From: Candidatus Edwardsbacteria bacterium RifOxyA12_full_54_48 | GTDB lineage: Bacteria; Edwardsbacteria; AC1; EtOH8 | Direction: 5' to 3' | Length of the DNA: 64,000 bases | Assembly: GCA_001777915.1 (NCBI GenBank) | Contig: MFFN01000007.1 | Coordinates: forward strand, 50,249-114,248 | In this document: in pieces, positions 25,824 through 35,147 of the stretch | Numbering within the stretch: position 1 is the stretch's first letter | Layout of the letters: every line of letters begins with the position of its first letter | Translations under genes and position numbers: made by a program | The notes under the pieces: model-generated | The model's input: only the letters and a program-made list of their open reading frames with translations | Database searches by the model: none | What the model was told of the DNA's origin: nothing

Positions 25824-26963
25824 ATGGAAAAATACATCAGCGACATAAGCGTGATAGTGGTGTTTTCGGCGGTGCTGGCTTGGCTGGCGATATTGCTGAA
25901 GCAGCCAATTATCATTGGCTACATAGTCTGCGGGGCTGTGGCCGGCCCCTGGGGGCTGAAACTGGTGAAGGACGTGAATTTCATCGGCTCGGTCTCCCAG
26001 CTGGGGATCATTCTGCTCTTATTCCATGCCGGGCTGGTTCTGCATCCCCAACGGTTGAAACAGCTGTTCAAGCAGACATCCATCATCATATTCGGGCAAA
26101 GCCTGCTGGTATGGGCGGGGGTGTTTTTATTGGCCCTGCTTTTCGGCTACAGCCTGAAGTCCGGGATCATCATCGGGCTGACCATGATCTTCAGCAGCAC
26201 CATTCTGGTGGTCAAGCTGATCCCCACCACCACCCTGCATCACCAAAGGATGGGGGCCTTCGCCATCGCCATCCTGATCGCCCAGGATATCATTGCGGTC
26301 GGTTTTCTGGCGCTGATCAGCGGCACCGGCCATCCGCTGCTGCTTTTGGCGAAGGGGCTGGTTGTGGGGGGGGCGGCCCTGGCCTTTGAGCACTTTCTGC
26401 TACACGGGATGATGAGGCGGGTTCAGCATTATCACGAGGTACTTTTCCTGATGGCCCTGGGATGGGGTTTGGGACTGGCCCTGGCCGCGCACCTGATAGG
26501 CTTCTCCCCGGAGGCGGCGGCCTTCATTGCCGGGGTGGCCCTGGCCAGAGAACCGCTGGCTCTGTTCCTTTCCGAGGGATTGAAGCAGTTCCGGGACTTC
26601 TTCCTGGTCTTCTTCTTCTTTGTGCTGGGCGCCCAATTCAATTTTGGCCAGGCCGGAGGGATCATCATACCGGCCCTGATCCTGTCGCTGGCAGTAATGG
26701 GGATCAAGAACATCAGCTATCAATTACTATTCCGGCTGGTGGGGGAGACAAAAGCATTTTCCCAAGAGGCAGGAATAAGGCTTTCCCAGTCCAGTGAGTT
26801 CGCCCTGATAATCGCGGCCGCCTTATACGGCCTGGGGCACATAGACATGCAGGCATGGCAATTGATACAGATAGTCACTGTCATTACCATGATCGCATCC
26901 TCCTATCTGGTGGTCTTCAGGTATCCCACGCCGCTGGGGGCAGAGGGATTGCAGAAAGTGTGA
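25824..26963 (+). CDS. CPA2 monovalent cation:proton antiporter
   Basis: 379 aa, about 12 hydrophobic helices. Features of the Kef/NapA-like CPA2 family: IIGYIVCGAVAGPWGL in helix 2, LGIILLLFHAGL in helix 3, then FSSTILVVKLI and IAILIAQDIIAVGFL with Asp, followed by FSPEAAAFIAGVALA. No C-terminal TrkA-N (RCK) domain is attached, so it is the short form (KefC without its regulatory part, or NapA/GerN-like). Exchanges K+ or Na+ for H+. Confidence 0.87.
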   Translation: MEKYISDISVIVVFSAVLAWLAILLKQPIIIGYIVCGAVAGPWGLKLVKDVNFIGSVSQLGIILLLFHAGLVLHPQRLKQLFKQTSIIIFGQSLLVWAGVFLLALLFGYSLKSGIIIGLTMIFSSTILVVKLIPTTTLHHQRMGAFAIAILIAQDIIAVGFLALISGTGHPLLLLAKGLVVGGAALAFEHFLLHGMMRRVQHYHEVLFLMALGWGLGLALAAHLIGFSPEAAAFIAGVALAREPLALFLSEGLKQFRDFFLVFFFFVLGAQFNFGQAGGIIIPALILSLAVMGIKNISYQLLFRLVGETKAFSQEAGIRLSQSSEFALIIAAALYGLGHIDMQAWQLIQIVTVITMIASSYLVVFRYPTPLGAEGLQKV

Positions 26964-26967
26964 GAAA

Positions 26968-27840
26968 ATGGTGGGAGCTAACCGGAAATTGCCCTATCTG
27001 CTGCTGTTCCCGGCTTTGGCCGTGATGTCTCTGGTGCTGCTGGTGCCATTGGGATATTGCTTCTATTTGTCGCTGTTCCGGTATTCGCTGGGGACCGGTC
27101 TGCGCGATTTTGTCGGGCTGAGTAATTATATCTCCCTGCTGGGCGATCAGCGTTTTATGGCTTCGGTCTTCCGAACCCTGCTCTTTGTGTCGGTGACACT
27201 GACCCTGGAGATAGCGGTGGGATTCGGGCTGGCGGTAATGATGCACTCACTGGTCAGGGGCCGGGGTATGCTAAGAGCGGTGGTGATGATCCCCTGGGCG
27301 GTGCCCACCGTGATAGCGGCAATGATCTGGGGCTGGATGTTCAACGACCGGCTGGGACTGGCCAACCGGCTGTTGGGGATGGCCGGCCTGATACCTGCCC
27401 CGTTGGTGTGGCTGGCGGATCCGGCCCTGACCTGGACCGTCATAGTGATGGCCGAGGTCTGGAAAACGGCGCCTTTTGCGGCCCTGATAATACTGGCCGG
27501 CCTGCAGATGATCCCGATTGAGCTTTACCAGGCGGCCGAGGTCGACGGGGCGGGGGCCTTTCAAAAATTTCGGCTGATCACCCTGCCCCTGCTTTGGCCC
27601 ACCATCCTGCTGGCGTTGCTCTTCCGGACCATAGATGCGCTGAGGGTGTTCGACCTGATAATGGTGATGACCGGGGGCGGCCCGGCCGGCAGCACCGAGG
27701 TGCTGTCGCTCTATAATTATAAGACCCTTTTTTCCCATCTTGATTTCGGTTACGGATCGGCCCTGTCGATGGCCTTGTTCCTGCTGGTGATGTCCTTCAG
27801 CCTGCTGTATGTAAGATTGATGGCCAGGAGGGCGGTATGA
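26968..27840 (+). CDS. Sugar ABC transporter permease, MalF type
   Basis: 290 aa with six helices. The EAA loop for ATPase docking is seen: YQAAEVDGAGAFQKFRLITLPLL (about residues 188-210). Begins four bases after the antiporter stop and overlaps the next permease by four bases. Together with 27837-28658 and 28681-29925 it forms a carbohydrate (CUT1) importer. The block of trehalose enzymes downstream suggests trehalose or maltose as substrate. Confidence 0.9.
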   Translation: MVGANRKLPYLLLFPALAVMSLVLLVPLGYCFYLSLFRYSLGTGLRDFVGLSNYISLLGDQRFMASVFRTLLFVSVTLTLEIAVGFGLAVMMHSLVRGRGMLRAVVMIPWAVPTVIAAMIWGWMFNDRLGLANRLLGMAGLIPAPLVWLADPALTWTVIVMAEVWKTAPFAALIILAGLQMIPIELYQAAEVDGAGAFQKFRLITLPLLWPTILLALLFRTIDALRVFDLIMVMTGGGPAGSTEVLSLYNYKTLFSHLDFGYGSALSMALFLLVMSFSLLYVRLMARRAV

Positions 27841-28658
27841 AAAGGACCGGCAAATTGGCGCCATATATATTTGCTGTCTTGCTTTTGTCCCTGATCGCAC
27901 TGCCCTTCATCTGGCAGGTGCTGACCTCCCTGATGTCTCCGGGCGAGATCGCCTCCGGCCGCAGCTGGCCTAAAACCATTTATTTCAAAAATTACCTGGA
28001 GGTGTTCTCGGGACGGTATTCTTTTCTGCGATACATCGCCAACAGCTTCATTATTTCCGGGACCACCGCCCTGTTGTCCATCGCTATCGGATGCCTGGCC
28101 GCCTACGCCCTGGCCCGGATGCGGCTGAGACACAAAAACATCTTCCTGCTGGCCATATTATCGGCGGCCATGCTGCCCCAGATAGCCGCCATCAGTCCTC
28201 TTTTCCTGCTCTTGCGCCGGGCCGGACTGTTGAACACCTACTGGGGGCTGATAATCCCCTATACCGGATTCAACCTGCCCCTGGCGGTCTGGATGCTGTA
28301 CAACTTCTTCCGGCAGTTGCCGCCCGAGATGGAAGAGGCGGCCGCCCTCGACGGGGCGGGCTTTATGGAGACCATCCGTTATGTGCTCCTTCCTCTGGCC
28401 GCCCCCGGCGTATTCACCGCCGCCATCCTGGTGTTCATCTTCTGCTGGAACGAGTTTTTGCTGGCCCTGACCCTCAACACCCGGGAAAGCATGAGGACCG
28501 TAACGGTGGGGATCGCCATGTTCCCCGGCCTGCATGAAGTGCCATGGGGCGCGATATTTGCCGCCGCCACGGTGATAACCCTGCCGTTGGTGATACTGGT
28601 GCTGGTGCTGCAAAAAAGGATCGTCTCCGGCCTGATGGCCGGAGCCATAAAAAGCTGA
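27837..28658 (+). CDS. Sugar ABC transporter permease, MalG type
   Basis: 273 aa, six helices, with the EAA loop EMEEAAALDGAGFMETIRYVLLPLAAPG (about 164-190) and FCWNEFLLALTL near the end, typical of MalG-type CUT1 permeases. It overlaps the MalF-type gene by four bases (ATGA). No MalK-like ATPase gene is seen in the window. Confidence 0.9.
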   Translation: MKRTGKLAPYIFAVLLLSLIALPFIWQVLTSLMSPGEIASGRSWPKTIYFKNYLEVFSGRYSFLRYIANSFIISGTTALLSIAIGCLAAYALARMRLRHKNIFLLAILSAAMLPQIAAISPLFLLLRRAGLLNTYWGLIIPYTGFNLPLAVWMLYNFFRQLPPEMEEAAALDGAGFMETIRYVLLPLAAPGVFTAAILVFIFCWNEFLLALTLNTRESMRTVTVGIAMFPGLHEVPWGAIFAAATVITLPLVILVLVLQKRIVSGLMAGAIKS

Positions 28659-28680
28659 GATATTGTTGAAAGGGAGTTCC

Positions 28681-29925
28681 ATGCGTGCTATGCTAAAACT
28701 GGCCTTACCGGTCATCGCCCTGGCGCTGGCCATGTCCTGCGCAAAATCCGGGGAAAAGTCCCTGACCTGGGCGGTGGGGAAGGACCCCACCGGACGGCAT
28801 CAGGCCCTGATAGAAGAGTTTCAGCGGGTCCATCCCGGAGTTAGGGTCAACCTGCTGGAGATGCCGGAATCGTCATCCGCCCAGCATGACGCCTATGTGA
28901 CCTATCTGGCGGCGGGCGACAGGACCATCGATGTTTACTCCATAGACATCATCTGGCCTGCGGAGTTCGCCCAGGCCGGGTGGCTGCTGCCCCTGGACGA
29001 TGTCCTAACCGAAAAGGAGGACTTCTTGCCGGGCCCGCTGGCCGGATGCACCTACCGCGATACGCTGTGGGCCGTCCCCTGGTTCACCGATGCCGGGATG
29101 CTCTATTACCGCAGTGACTTATTAAAAAAGAATCGATTGAAGGTCCCGGTCACCTGGGAAGAGCTTATAAAACGGGCCTCCTTCCTTTCCAAGAAATACG
29201 GGATGGTCGGATATGCCTGGCAGGGGCAACAGTATGAAGGGTTGGTATGTAATTTTCTGGAGGTCCTCTGGAGCTGCGGAGGGGAATTGTTTGATGACAA
29301 CGGCCAACCTTTGTTGGCCAGTCGGGAGGCCCTCCAAGCGGCCGGGATCGTAAAGGAGATGTTCAACATCAAAGCCTCTCCGCTGGGCGTCCTGACCTAC
29401 AAAGAGGAGGAGAGCCGGCAGCTTTTCACTTCAGGCCAGGCGGTCTTCATGCGCAATTGGCCCTATGCCTGGGCCCTCTCACAGGATACAACCAAGGGTT
29501 CCGTGGTGGCCGGCAAGGTGGGGATGGCTCCGCTGCCGGCCTGCCGGGGAGAGAGCAGCTCCTCCTGCCTGGGCGGCTGGAACCTAGCGGTAAGCCGGTT
29601 CTCCCGGCACCCGGCCCTGGCCAAGGAACTGGTGTTGTTCCTGACCTCCGCCGAAAGCCAGAAAGAATTTGCCCTCAAGGGCGGCAGGCTTCCCACCAGG
29701 AAGTCGGTATATCACGACCAGAAGGTATTGGAGGCCAATCCCCATTACCGGGACTTTTATTGTTCGTTCATAACCGCCCGGCCCCGTCCGGTCCGGCCCG
29801 ATTATTCCAGGATATCCGACTTCCTGCAGATAGGCCTGCACCGGATATTCACCGGCCAGGTCCCGGAAGATGAAGGATTGCTGTCCCTGCAGGAGGACCT
29901 GAAAAAGGCTAGCGTGATCGATTAG
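28681..29925 (+). CDS. Sugar ABC transporter substrate-binding lipoprotein
   Basis: 414 aa. Lipobox LAMSC (Cys about 20) makes it a lipoprotein. The extracellular solute-binding family 1 fold is recognisable: EEFQRVHPGVRVNLLEMP, DVYSIDIIWPAEFAQAGWLLPLDD, WFTDAGMLYYRSDLLKK, GQAVFMRNWPYAW and GGWNLAVSRFSRHP. The many Trp around the cleft suit an oligosaccharide ligand. GGGAG precedes the ATG at 28681; a TTG at 28663 is less likely. Gene order malF-malG-malE followed by a TreT-like gene recalls the trehalose/maltose operon of Thermococcus litoralis (malE-malF-malG-treT-malK). Confidence 0.88.
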   Translation: MRAMLKLALPVIALALAMSCAKSGEKSLTWAVGKDPTGRHQALIEEFQRVHPGVRVNLLEMPESSSAQHDAYVTYLAAGDRTIDVYSIDIIWPAEFAQAGWLLPLDDVLTEKEDFLPGPLAGCTYRDTLWAVPWFTDAGMLYYRSDLLKKNRLKVPVTWEELIKRASFLSKKYGMVGYAWQGQQYEGLVCNFLEVLWSCGGELFDDNGQPLLASREALQAAGIVKEMFNIKASPLGVLTYKEEESRQLFTSGQAVFMRNWPYAWALSQDTTKGSVVAGKVGMAPLPACRGESSSSCLGGWNLAVSRFSRHPALAKELVLFLTSAESQKEFALKGGRLPTRKSVYHDQKVLEANPHYRDFYCSFITARPRPVRPDYSRISDFLQIGLHRIFTGQVPEDEGLLSLQEDLKKASVID

Positions 29926-30113
29926 CATCGAAAAGATCGTTTGAATGTGATGTGGATCGAAAATGCCGGCAATCCGATCGACCTTTGGGGATAGAATGTT
30001 TCCGGGTTTTTGCCTCTGACCATCCGCTGGCCAAGGAATGGCCTTAGGGCCGGAATAATCAGTGAGATCGCATACCCCAGACTAGAGTGGAAACGCGCAA
30101 TTAGGAGTGTAGG

Positions 30114-32342
30114 ATGAAGTTCAACTTTACCATAATAATTTCGATATTCATCGCCGTCAGCCTGGTGGTGCTGGGTTTTACCCTGGCCCAGGTCTACCAG
30201 GAAAGGCAGAGGTTGGATATTGAACTGGAACAAAGATCAAACCTGCTGGGTGAAGCTTTGTCTGAAAGTATATCCGATCAACTGTCCCAAGAAAATTATA
30301 AAAAAATCAGACAGTTGGTGACGAAGTTCAATCAGAAACAAAGACTGCTTGGTTTGGCTATTTATAACGTCAAGGACAGCCTGGTGGGAATATCGCCCGG
30401 CATTGAAGCATACCTGTCATTTACACAGGATCCATTCAAGGTAGCACTGGATTCCGACAAAAGTTTCGGCCGGCAACATAAATTAGATTCCTTGCATTTT
30501 TATTTATACGCCATGCCTATCCATGATGAGGACAAACTGGTCGGAGCCGCTGTAATATTGCAGAATATCGATTATGTACAAAAGAGGCTTGAAAATATCT
30601 GGAGAAATAATTTCATCCGATTGCTGGTTTTAGCTCTGGCGGTTGCTTCTGTGACCATGCTGGTGATCCGGTGGAGCATCTTCGCCCCGATGACCCGGAT
30701 GGTGGAATGGATGCAGAACCTGAGGGAACAAAAGCCTTCAGCCGGGGCCGTGATGCCCCCCCAGGATTTTTTCTCCCCCCTGGGCCGGGAGGTGTCCCAC
30801 ATGGCCGAGAGCATTCTGGAGGCCAGGGAGGCGGCCGAGCAGGAGGCCCGGCTCCGGGCCATGGGAGAATCGGTCTGGACCCCGGAGAGGCTCAAGGAAG
30901 AGATGCGGACCCTGCTGGACGACAAGCAGCTGGTGGTGGTCTCCAACCGGGAGCCATACATGCACAACCGGATCGGCAAGAGCATCGAATGGATCATGCC
31001 GGCCAGCGGGATGGTCACCGCCATAGAGCCGATCCTAAAAGCCTGCGGGGGGACCTGGATAGCCTCCGGCACCGGAGATGCCGACCGGGATGCGGTTGAC
31101 CAGGACGACAAGGTCCGGGTGCCGCCCGATGATCCCCGGTATAATTTGAAGAGGCTGTGGCTGTCCAAGGAGGAGGAGGAGGGGTTTTATTACGGCTTTT
31201 CCAACGAGGGGCTGTGGCCCCTGTGTCATATCGCCCACACCCGTCCCATATTTCGCAAGGAGGACTGGCAGTACTACCAGCAGGTCAACCAGAAATTCGC
31301 CGATGCCGTGTTGGATGAGATCGCAGGGCTGAAGGAGCCGCTGATCCTGATCCAGGACTACCATTTCGCCCTGCTGCCGCAGATGCTGAAATCTAAAAGA
31401 CCCGATGTCCGGGTGGCCATCTTCTGGCACATCCCCTGGCCCAATCCCGAGTCCTTCGGGATCTGCCCCTGGCAGAGGGAGCTGCTGTACGGCATGCAGG
31501 GGGCCGACCTGATAGGGTTTCATACCCAGGTCCACTGCAACAATTTTCTTGATACCATGGCCCGGGCCGTGGAATCACAGATCAACTGGGATAATTTTAC
31601 CGTCAGGGTGGGCGGACATACCACCCTGGTAAAACCCTTTCCCATCAGCATCGCCTTTACCCTGCTGGATATGGAGCGGCTCCCCGGGCATCAGGCCTCC
31701 AAGGAGGACCTGCTCAAGGAACACGGCATCAAGGCCGAATTCATGGGGGTGGGCGTCGACCGGCTGGATTATACCAAGGGCCTGATGGAGAGGTTCTTGG
31801 CGGTGGAGAATTTTCTGGAGAGATATCCCGAATATCAGGGAAAATTCACCTTCGTGGAGCTGGGGGCTCCCAGCCGGACCCATATCAAGCGTTACTCCGA
31901 CCTGGTGTCCGAGGTGGAGAAGGAGGTCGAGAGGATAAACTGGCGGTTCAAGGGCAAGGACTGGAAGCCGATCCTGTTCCTGAAGAAGCATCACAGCCAC
32001 CAGCAGATCGCCCCCTATTACCAGGCGGCCGACCTGTGCATGGTCACCTCCCTGCATGACGGCATGAACCTGGTGGCCAAGGAATTCATCGCCTCCCGCA
32101 GCGAAGGCGACGGGGTGCTGATCCTGAGCCGGTTCACCGGGGCGGTTCGGGAGATGAGGGATGCCCTGATAATCAACCCCTACGATATCGAACACACAGC
32201 CGAGGCCATCAGGTACGCCCTGGAGATGCCGGCAGAGGAGAGGAAACAGAGGATGGGGAACATGCGCCAGCATCTGCTGAAGCATAACATCTACCTCTGG
32301 GCGGCCAGCCTGATCAGAGAACTCAGTACAGTAAGAGTATAA
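30114..32342 (+). CDS. Trehalose-6-phosphate synthase (GT20) fused to a membrane sensor-like module
   Basis: 742 aa. Residues 1-270 look like a receptor: transmembrane helix 1 (about 5-26), extracytoplasmic domain (about 30-165), helix 2 (168-186), a HAMP-like region (187-245), and an Ala/Glu coiled linker. From about 272 to the end is a complete GT20 domain: [73 protein letters not shown] and [11 protein letters not shown]. OtsA alone has ~470 aa, so the enzyme part is full length. OtsA joins UDP-glucose and glucose-6-P; this SNREPY subfamily may also use other acceptors. TAGGAG lies six bases upstream. The 188 bases before it hold no supported feature. Confidence 0.88.
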   Translation: MKFNFTIIISIFIAVSLVVLGFTLAQVYQERQRLDIELEQRSNLLGEALSESISDQLSQENYKKIRQLVTKFNQKQRLLGLAIYNVKDSLVGISPGIEAYLSFTQDPFKVALDSDKSFGRQHKLDSLHFYLYAMPIHDEDKLVGAAVILQNIDYVQKRLENIWRNNFIRLLVLALAVASVTMLVIRWSIFAPMTRMVEWMQNLREQKPSAGAVMPPQDFFSPLGREVSHMAESILEAREAAEQEARLRAMGESVWTPERLKEEMRTLLDDKQLVVVSNREPYMHNRIGKSIEWIMPASGMVTAIEPILKACGGTWIASGTGDADRDAVDQDDKVRVPPDDPRYNLKRLWLSKEEEEGFYYGFSNEGLWPLCHIAHTRPIFRKEDWQYYQQVNQKFADAVLDEIAGLKEPLILIQDYHFALLPQMLKSKRPDVRVAIFWHIPWPNPESFGICPWQRELLYGMQGADLIGFHTQVHCNNFLDTMARAVESQINWDNFTVRVGGHTTLVKPFPISIAFTLLDMERLPGHQASKEDLLKEHGIKAEFMGVGVDRLDYTKGLMERFLAVENFLERYPEYQGKFTFVELGAPSRTHIKRYSDLVSEVEKEVERINWRFKGKDWKPILFLKKHHSHQQIAPYYQAADLCMVTSLHDGMNLVAKEFIASRSEGDGVLILSRFTGAVREMRDALIINPYDIEHTAEAIRYALEMPAEERKQRMGNMRQHLLKHNIYLWAASLIRELSTVRV

Positions 32343-32363
32343 TATTATAATTCAGGTGATGAT

Positions 32364-33197
32364 ATGCTAAACACGGCCCAAAACCCCTTCATTTTCATGA
32401 CCTCGTCCTCCCTGGTGACCATTACCGACCGCAGGGCTGGCAACATCAAAGAGCTGCTGGAGGGCATCCGGGAGGTCAGCGGGTCGTCCATCTACCACCA
32501 CAGCCACCAGGTATACCGCGAATGGCAGACCTTCGGACGTCCGCCCATCCACGACTTCGGATACTGGGTGGGTGAGGTGATCCGGGAAAAGGGGTTGGGG
32601 GAAAGACTGGCGGCGGTGGACCCCACCCAGTACGACGACATCAGGAGTTTTCGAAACCGCCTGGCGGAAATAATTGAAGAGCATCTGGCCAGCGATCCCA
32701 TAATAAACCAGGCCCCCCCGGGGAGCCAGTTCAATTTTTGCGAATCAACTTCGGTGATCCTGGATACCGGGACCAGGGCCGGGAACCTGGATGAATTCAT
32801 CCAGGCCCTGGGAATGATCACCCGCCGCTCCCTGTATTACCATCTTTTCGAGGCCAGGATCAGGCTGCACCGTTTTGACAACGATTTTTCCATCTGGCTC
32901 AGGGAACACCTGGAGGCCCCGGAAATAGCCGATGAGATCTCCAAGCTGGATATTTCGGTGTACAGTCTGGAGCAGATCAGGGGCCACCTGTTCATCATCC
33001 TGGGGAAATTCCGGGGCGTGCCTCCCAGGGAGCTGGTGAAAAAAGTGGTCCAGCTGCCGGCCGAGATGATAGAACTGTTGATGGACACCATATCCTACCC
33101 GGTTCGCAGCCTTAACCGTTTTATTGATGAGAAGATAAAACCCGAAGACCTGCCCGATCTTAGGCTAAGAAGTAAAAATAAGAGGGGTAAGAAATAA
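32364..33197 (+). CDS. DUF5752-like protein with two related halves
   Basis: 277 aa, soluble. It resembles DUF5752 proteins, which sit beside trehalose-type glycosyltransferases. It contains an internal duplication: residues about 28-115 (IKELLEGIREVSGSSIYHH, HDFGYWVGEVI, YDDIRSFRNRLAEIIEEH) and 140-215 (LDEFIQALGMITRRSLYYH, NDFSIWLREHL, YSLEQIRGHLFIILGKF). Both halves begin with a helix ending in a YHH/YYH pair. Only two bases separate it from the TreT-like gene. Function unknown; the context suggests a regulator or partner of the trehalose enzymes. Confidence 0.75.
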   Translation: MLNTAQNPFIFMTSSSLVTITDRRAGNIKELLEGIREVSGSSIYHHSHQVYREWQTFGRPPIHDFGYWVGEVIREKGLGERLAAVDPTQYDDIRSFRNRLAEIIEEHLASDPIINQAPPGSQFNFCESTSVILDTGTRAGNLDEFIQALGMITRRSLYYHLFEARIRLHRFDNDFSIWLREHLEAPEIADEISKLDISVYSLEQIRGHLFIILGKFRGVPPRELVKKVVQLPAEMIELLMDTISYPVRSLNRFIDEKIKPEDLPDLRLRSKNKRGKK

Positions 33198-33198
33198 T

Positions 33199-34431
33199 AT
33201 GGCTTTAGCCAAACTGGATGATTACCGCCAGGTGGTGGGCGATCCCGAGATCGAGGAGATGCGCGCCATTGCCCGCCAATTGAAGGGCGCCCGGATGAAA
33301 CATATCAACTCCACCTCGGTGGGCGGCGGAGTGGCGGAGATCCTGCACCGGATGGTGCCGCTGCTCAATGAGATGGGAATACTTGCCAGGTGGGAGGTGA
33401 TCAAGGGAGGCGACGATTTTTTCAATATCACCAAGGCTTTTCATAATGCCCTCCACGGTAAACCGGAAAACATAACACCGGAGATGTTCCGGGTCTTTGC
33501 GGATTACAACCGTAAAAATGCCGAGGAGATGGATTTTTCGCAGGATGATTTTGTGTTCATTCACGATCCCCAGTCCATCTGCCTGATAGAGAAAAGGAAC
33601 CAATCCAAGGCCCATTGGGTGTGGCGGTGCCATATCGATATTTCCACCCCCCAGCCCGACCTGTGGCAGTTCCTTAAAAATTACGTAGAGCGTTACGAAG
33701 GAGCGGTCATCTCGTCTCCCAGTTTTTCCCAGAGGTTGTCGGTCCCCCAGTTCCTGATCCCGCCTTCCATCGATCCGCTGGCCGACAAGAACAGGGAGCT
33801 GGATCCCCGGTACATCGAATCGGTTTTCGAAAAATACCACATTGACCGCCAGCGGCCGATCGTCACCCAGATCTCCAGGTTCGACCGCCTGAAGGACCCG
33901 GTGGGGCTGATCAAAGCCTTTAAGATGGCCCACAAAAAACTGGACTGCCAGCTGGTGCTGGCCGGGGGCGGGGCCACCGACGATCCCGAGGGCCTGCTGG
34001 TGCTGGAGGAGGTAAAAGCCGAGGCCGAAGGCAGCCCGGATATCCATATTCTCCATCTGGCGCCGGGGGCCGACCTGGAGATCAACGCCCTGGTAAGGGG
34101 CTCTTCCATCATCGTTCAGAATTCCATCAAGGAGGGCTTCGGCCTGACAGTCTCCGAGGCCCTGTGGAAGGGTAAGGCCATCATCAGCCGGCCGGTGGGC
34201 GGCATCACCCAGCAGGTGCTGCACGATGTCACCGGTCTGCTGGTTCACTCCACCGAGGGGCTGGCCTATTCCATCCGCTATCTGCTGGCCAATCCCGACT
34301 GGGCTAGGGCCCTGGGCAAGGCCGGCAAGGAGTTCGTCCGGGGCAATTTCCTGATCACCCGCCATCTGCGCCGATATATGCTGGTGATGCTTTCCACCAG
34401 GTTCTCCGGGCAAAAGGAGATATACCTATGA
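33199..34431 (+). CDS. TreT-like trehalose synthase (GT4 glycosyltransferase)
   Basis: 410 aa. The start MKHINSTSVGGGVAEILHRMVPLLNEMG with RWEVIKGG, and SQISRFDRLKDPVGLIKAF plus KEGFGLTVSEALWKGKAII in the C-terminal half, are those of trehalose glycosyltransferring synthase (TreT), which makes trehalose from NDP-glucose and glucose (or breaks it reversibly). GT-B fold, cytoplasmic. Same operon as the DUF5752-like gene (2-base gap) and otsB (4-base overlap). Presence of both the OtsAB and TreT routes in one operon is notable. Confidence 0.87.
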   Translation: MALAKLDDYRQVVGDPEIEEMRAIARQLKGARMKHINSTSVGGGVAEILHRMVPLLNEMGILARWEVIKGGDDFFNITKAFHNALHGKPENITPEMFRVFADYNRKNAEEMDFSQDDFVFIHDPQSICLIEKRNQSKAHWVWRCHIDISTPQPDLWQFLKNYVERYEGAVISSPSFSQRLSVPQFLIPPSIDPLADKNRELDPRYIESVFEKYHIDRQRPIVTQISRFDRLKDPVGLIKAFKMAHKKLDCQLVLAGGGATDDPEGLLVLEEVKAEAEGSPDIHILHLAPGADLEINALVRGSSIIVQNSIKEGFGLTVSEALWKGKAIISRPVGGITQQVLHDVTGLLVHSTEGLAYSIRYLLANPDWARALGKAGKEFVRGNFLITRHLRRYMLVMLSTRFSGQKEIYL

Positions 34432-35147
34432 TCCTGCTGCTGCTGGATTTCGATGGAACCCTGGCCCCCATCCGCCCCCACCCCGAAATGGCCAGGCTTT
34501 CGGCCGGCACCCTTAAACTGCTTGACAGACTGGGCCGGTCCTCTGATATAATGCTGGCCATAATCAGCGGGCGGAAGCTGGCCGAGCTGAAAAAACTGGT
34601 GCCGGTCCGAGGCATATATTATGCCGGCTGTCACGGCCTGGAGATCAGCGGACCGGGATTAAAATTCACCCATCCCCGGGCCAGGGCGGCCATCCCGCAT
34701 CTGAAAGCCCTGCTCAAAGATCTGAAAAATTTGAAAAGCAAGTTGCCGGGGGTCTTGATAGAGGACAAGGGGCTGTCGGTGGCCCTCCATTTCCGTAACG
34801 TGGCCGGGGAATATATTCCTTATATCAACGAACATGTCTCCGGGCTGGGGAAAAAATATCCCCGCTTGCTATGCCAACCGGGAAGGAAAGTGTACGATTT
34901 CAGGCCCAATGTCTCCTGGGACAAGGGGCGGGCCGTCAAGTTGTTGCTGAACAGGCTTGGTTATAAAAGGCCGTTTCCGGTTTATATAGGGGACGATACT
35001 ACCGATGAGGACGCCTTCCGGGCGTTGCGGGGGATCGGCCTTACCCTGCTGGTGGATAATCGGGAGAAACCCCAGGGCCTGACCGCGGCAGAATTCCGGC
35101 TGGCTTCCACCTCCAAAGTGCAAACATTTTTAAGGTCCTTGATATGA
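34428..35147 (+). CDS. otsB: Trehalose-6-phosphate phosphatase
   Basis: 239 aa, normal for OtsB (~250). HAD-family motifs: LLLDFDGTLAPI (nucleophile DxD), IISGRKLAELKKL, GCHGLEI, then YIGDDTTDEDAFRAL with the metal aspartates. Removes phosphate from trehalose-6-phosphate made by the GT20 enzyme upstream. AAGGAG and a suitable gap precede the ATG, which overlaps the TreT-like stop by four bases; its own stop overlaps the ClC gene start by four. Confidence 0.93.
   Translation: MILLLLDFDGTLAPIRPHPEMARLSAGTLKLLDRLGRSSDIMLAIISGRKLAELKKLVPVRGIYYAGCHGLEISGPGLKFTHPRARAAIPHLKALLKDLKNLKSKLPGVLIEDKGLSVALHFRNVAGEYIPYINEHVSGLGKKYPRLLCQPGRKVYDFRPNVSWDKGRAVKLLLNRLGYKRPFPVYIGDDTTDEDAFRALRGIGLTLLVDNREKPQGLTAAEFRLASTSKVQTFLRSLI

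Noticed and set aside
33205-34413. 402-residue minus-strand frame opposite the TreT-like gene
   Set aside because: Shadow frame; plus-strand frame has clear GT4 homology and operon context.
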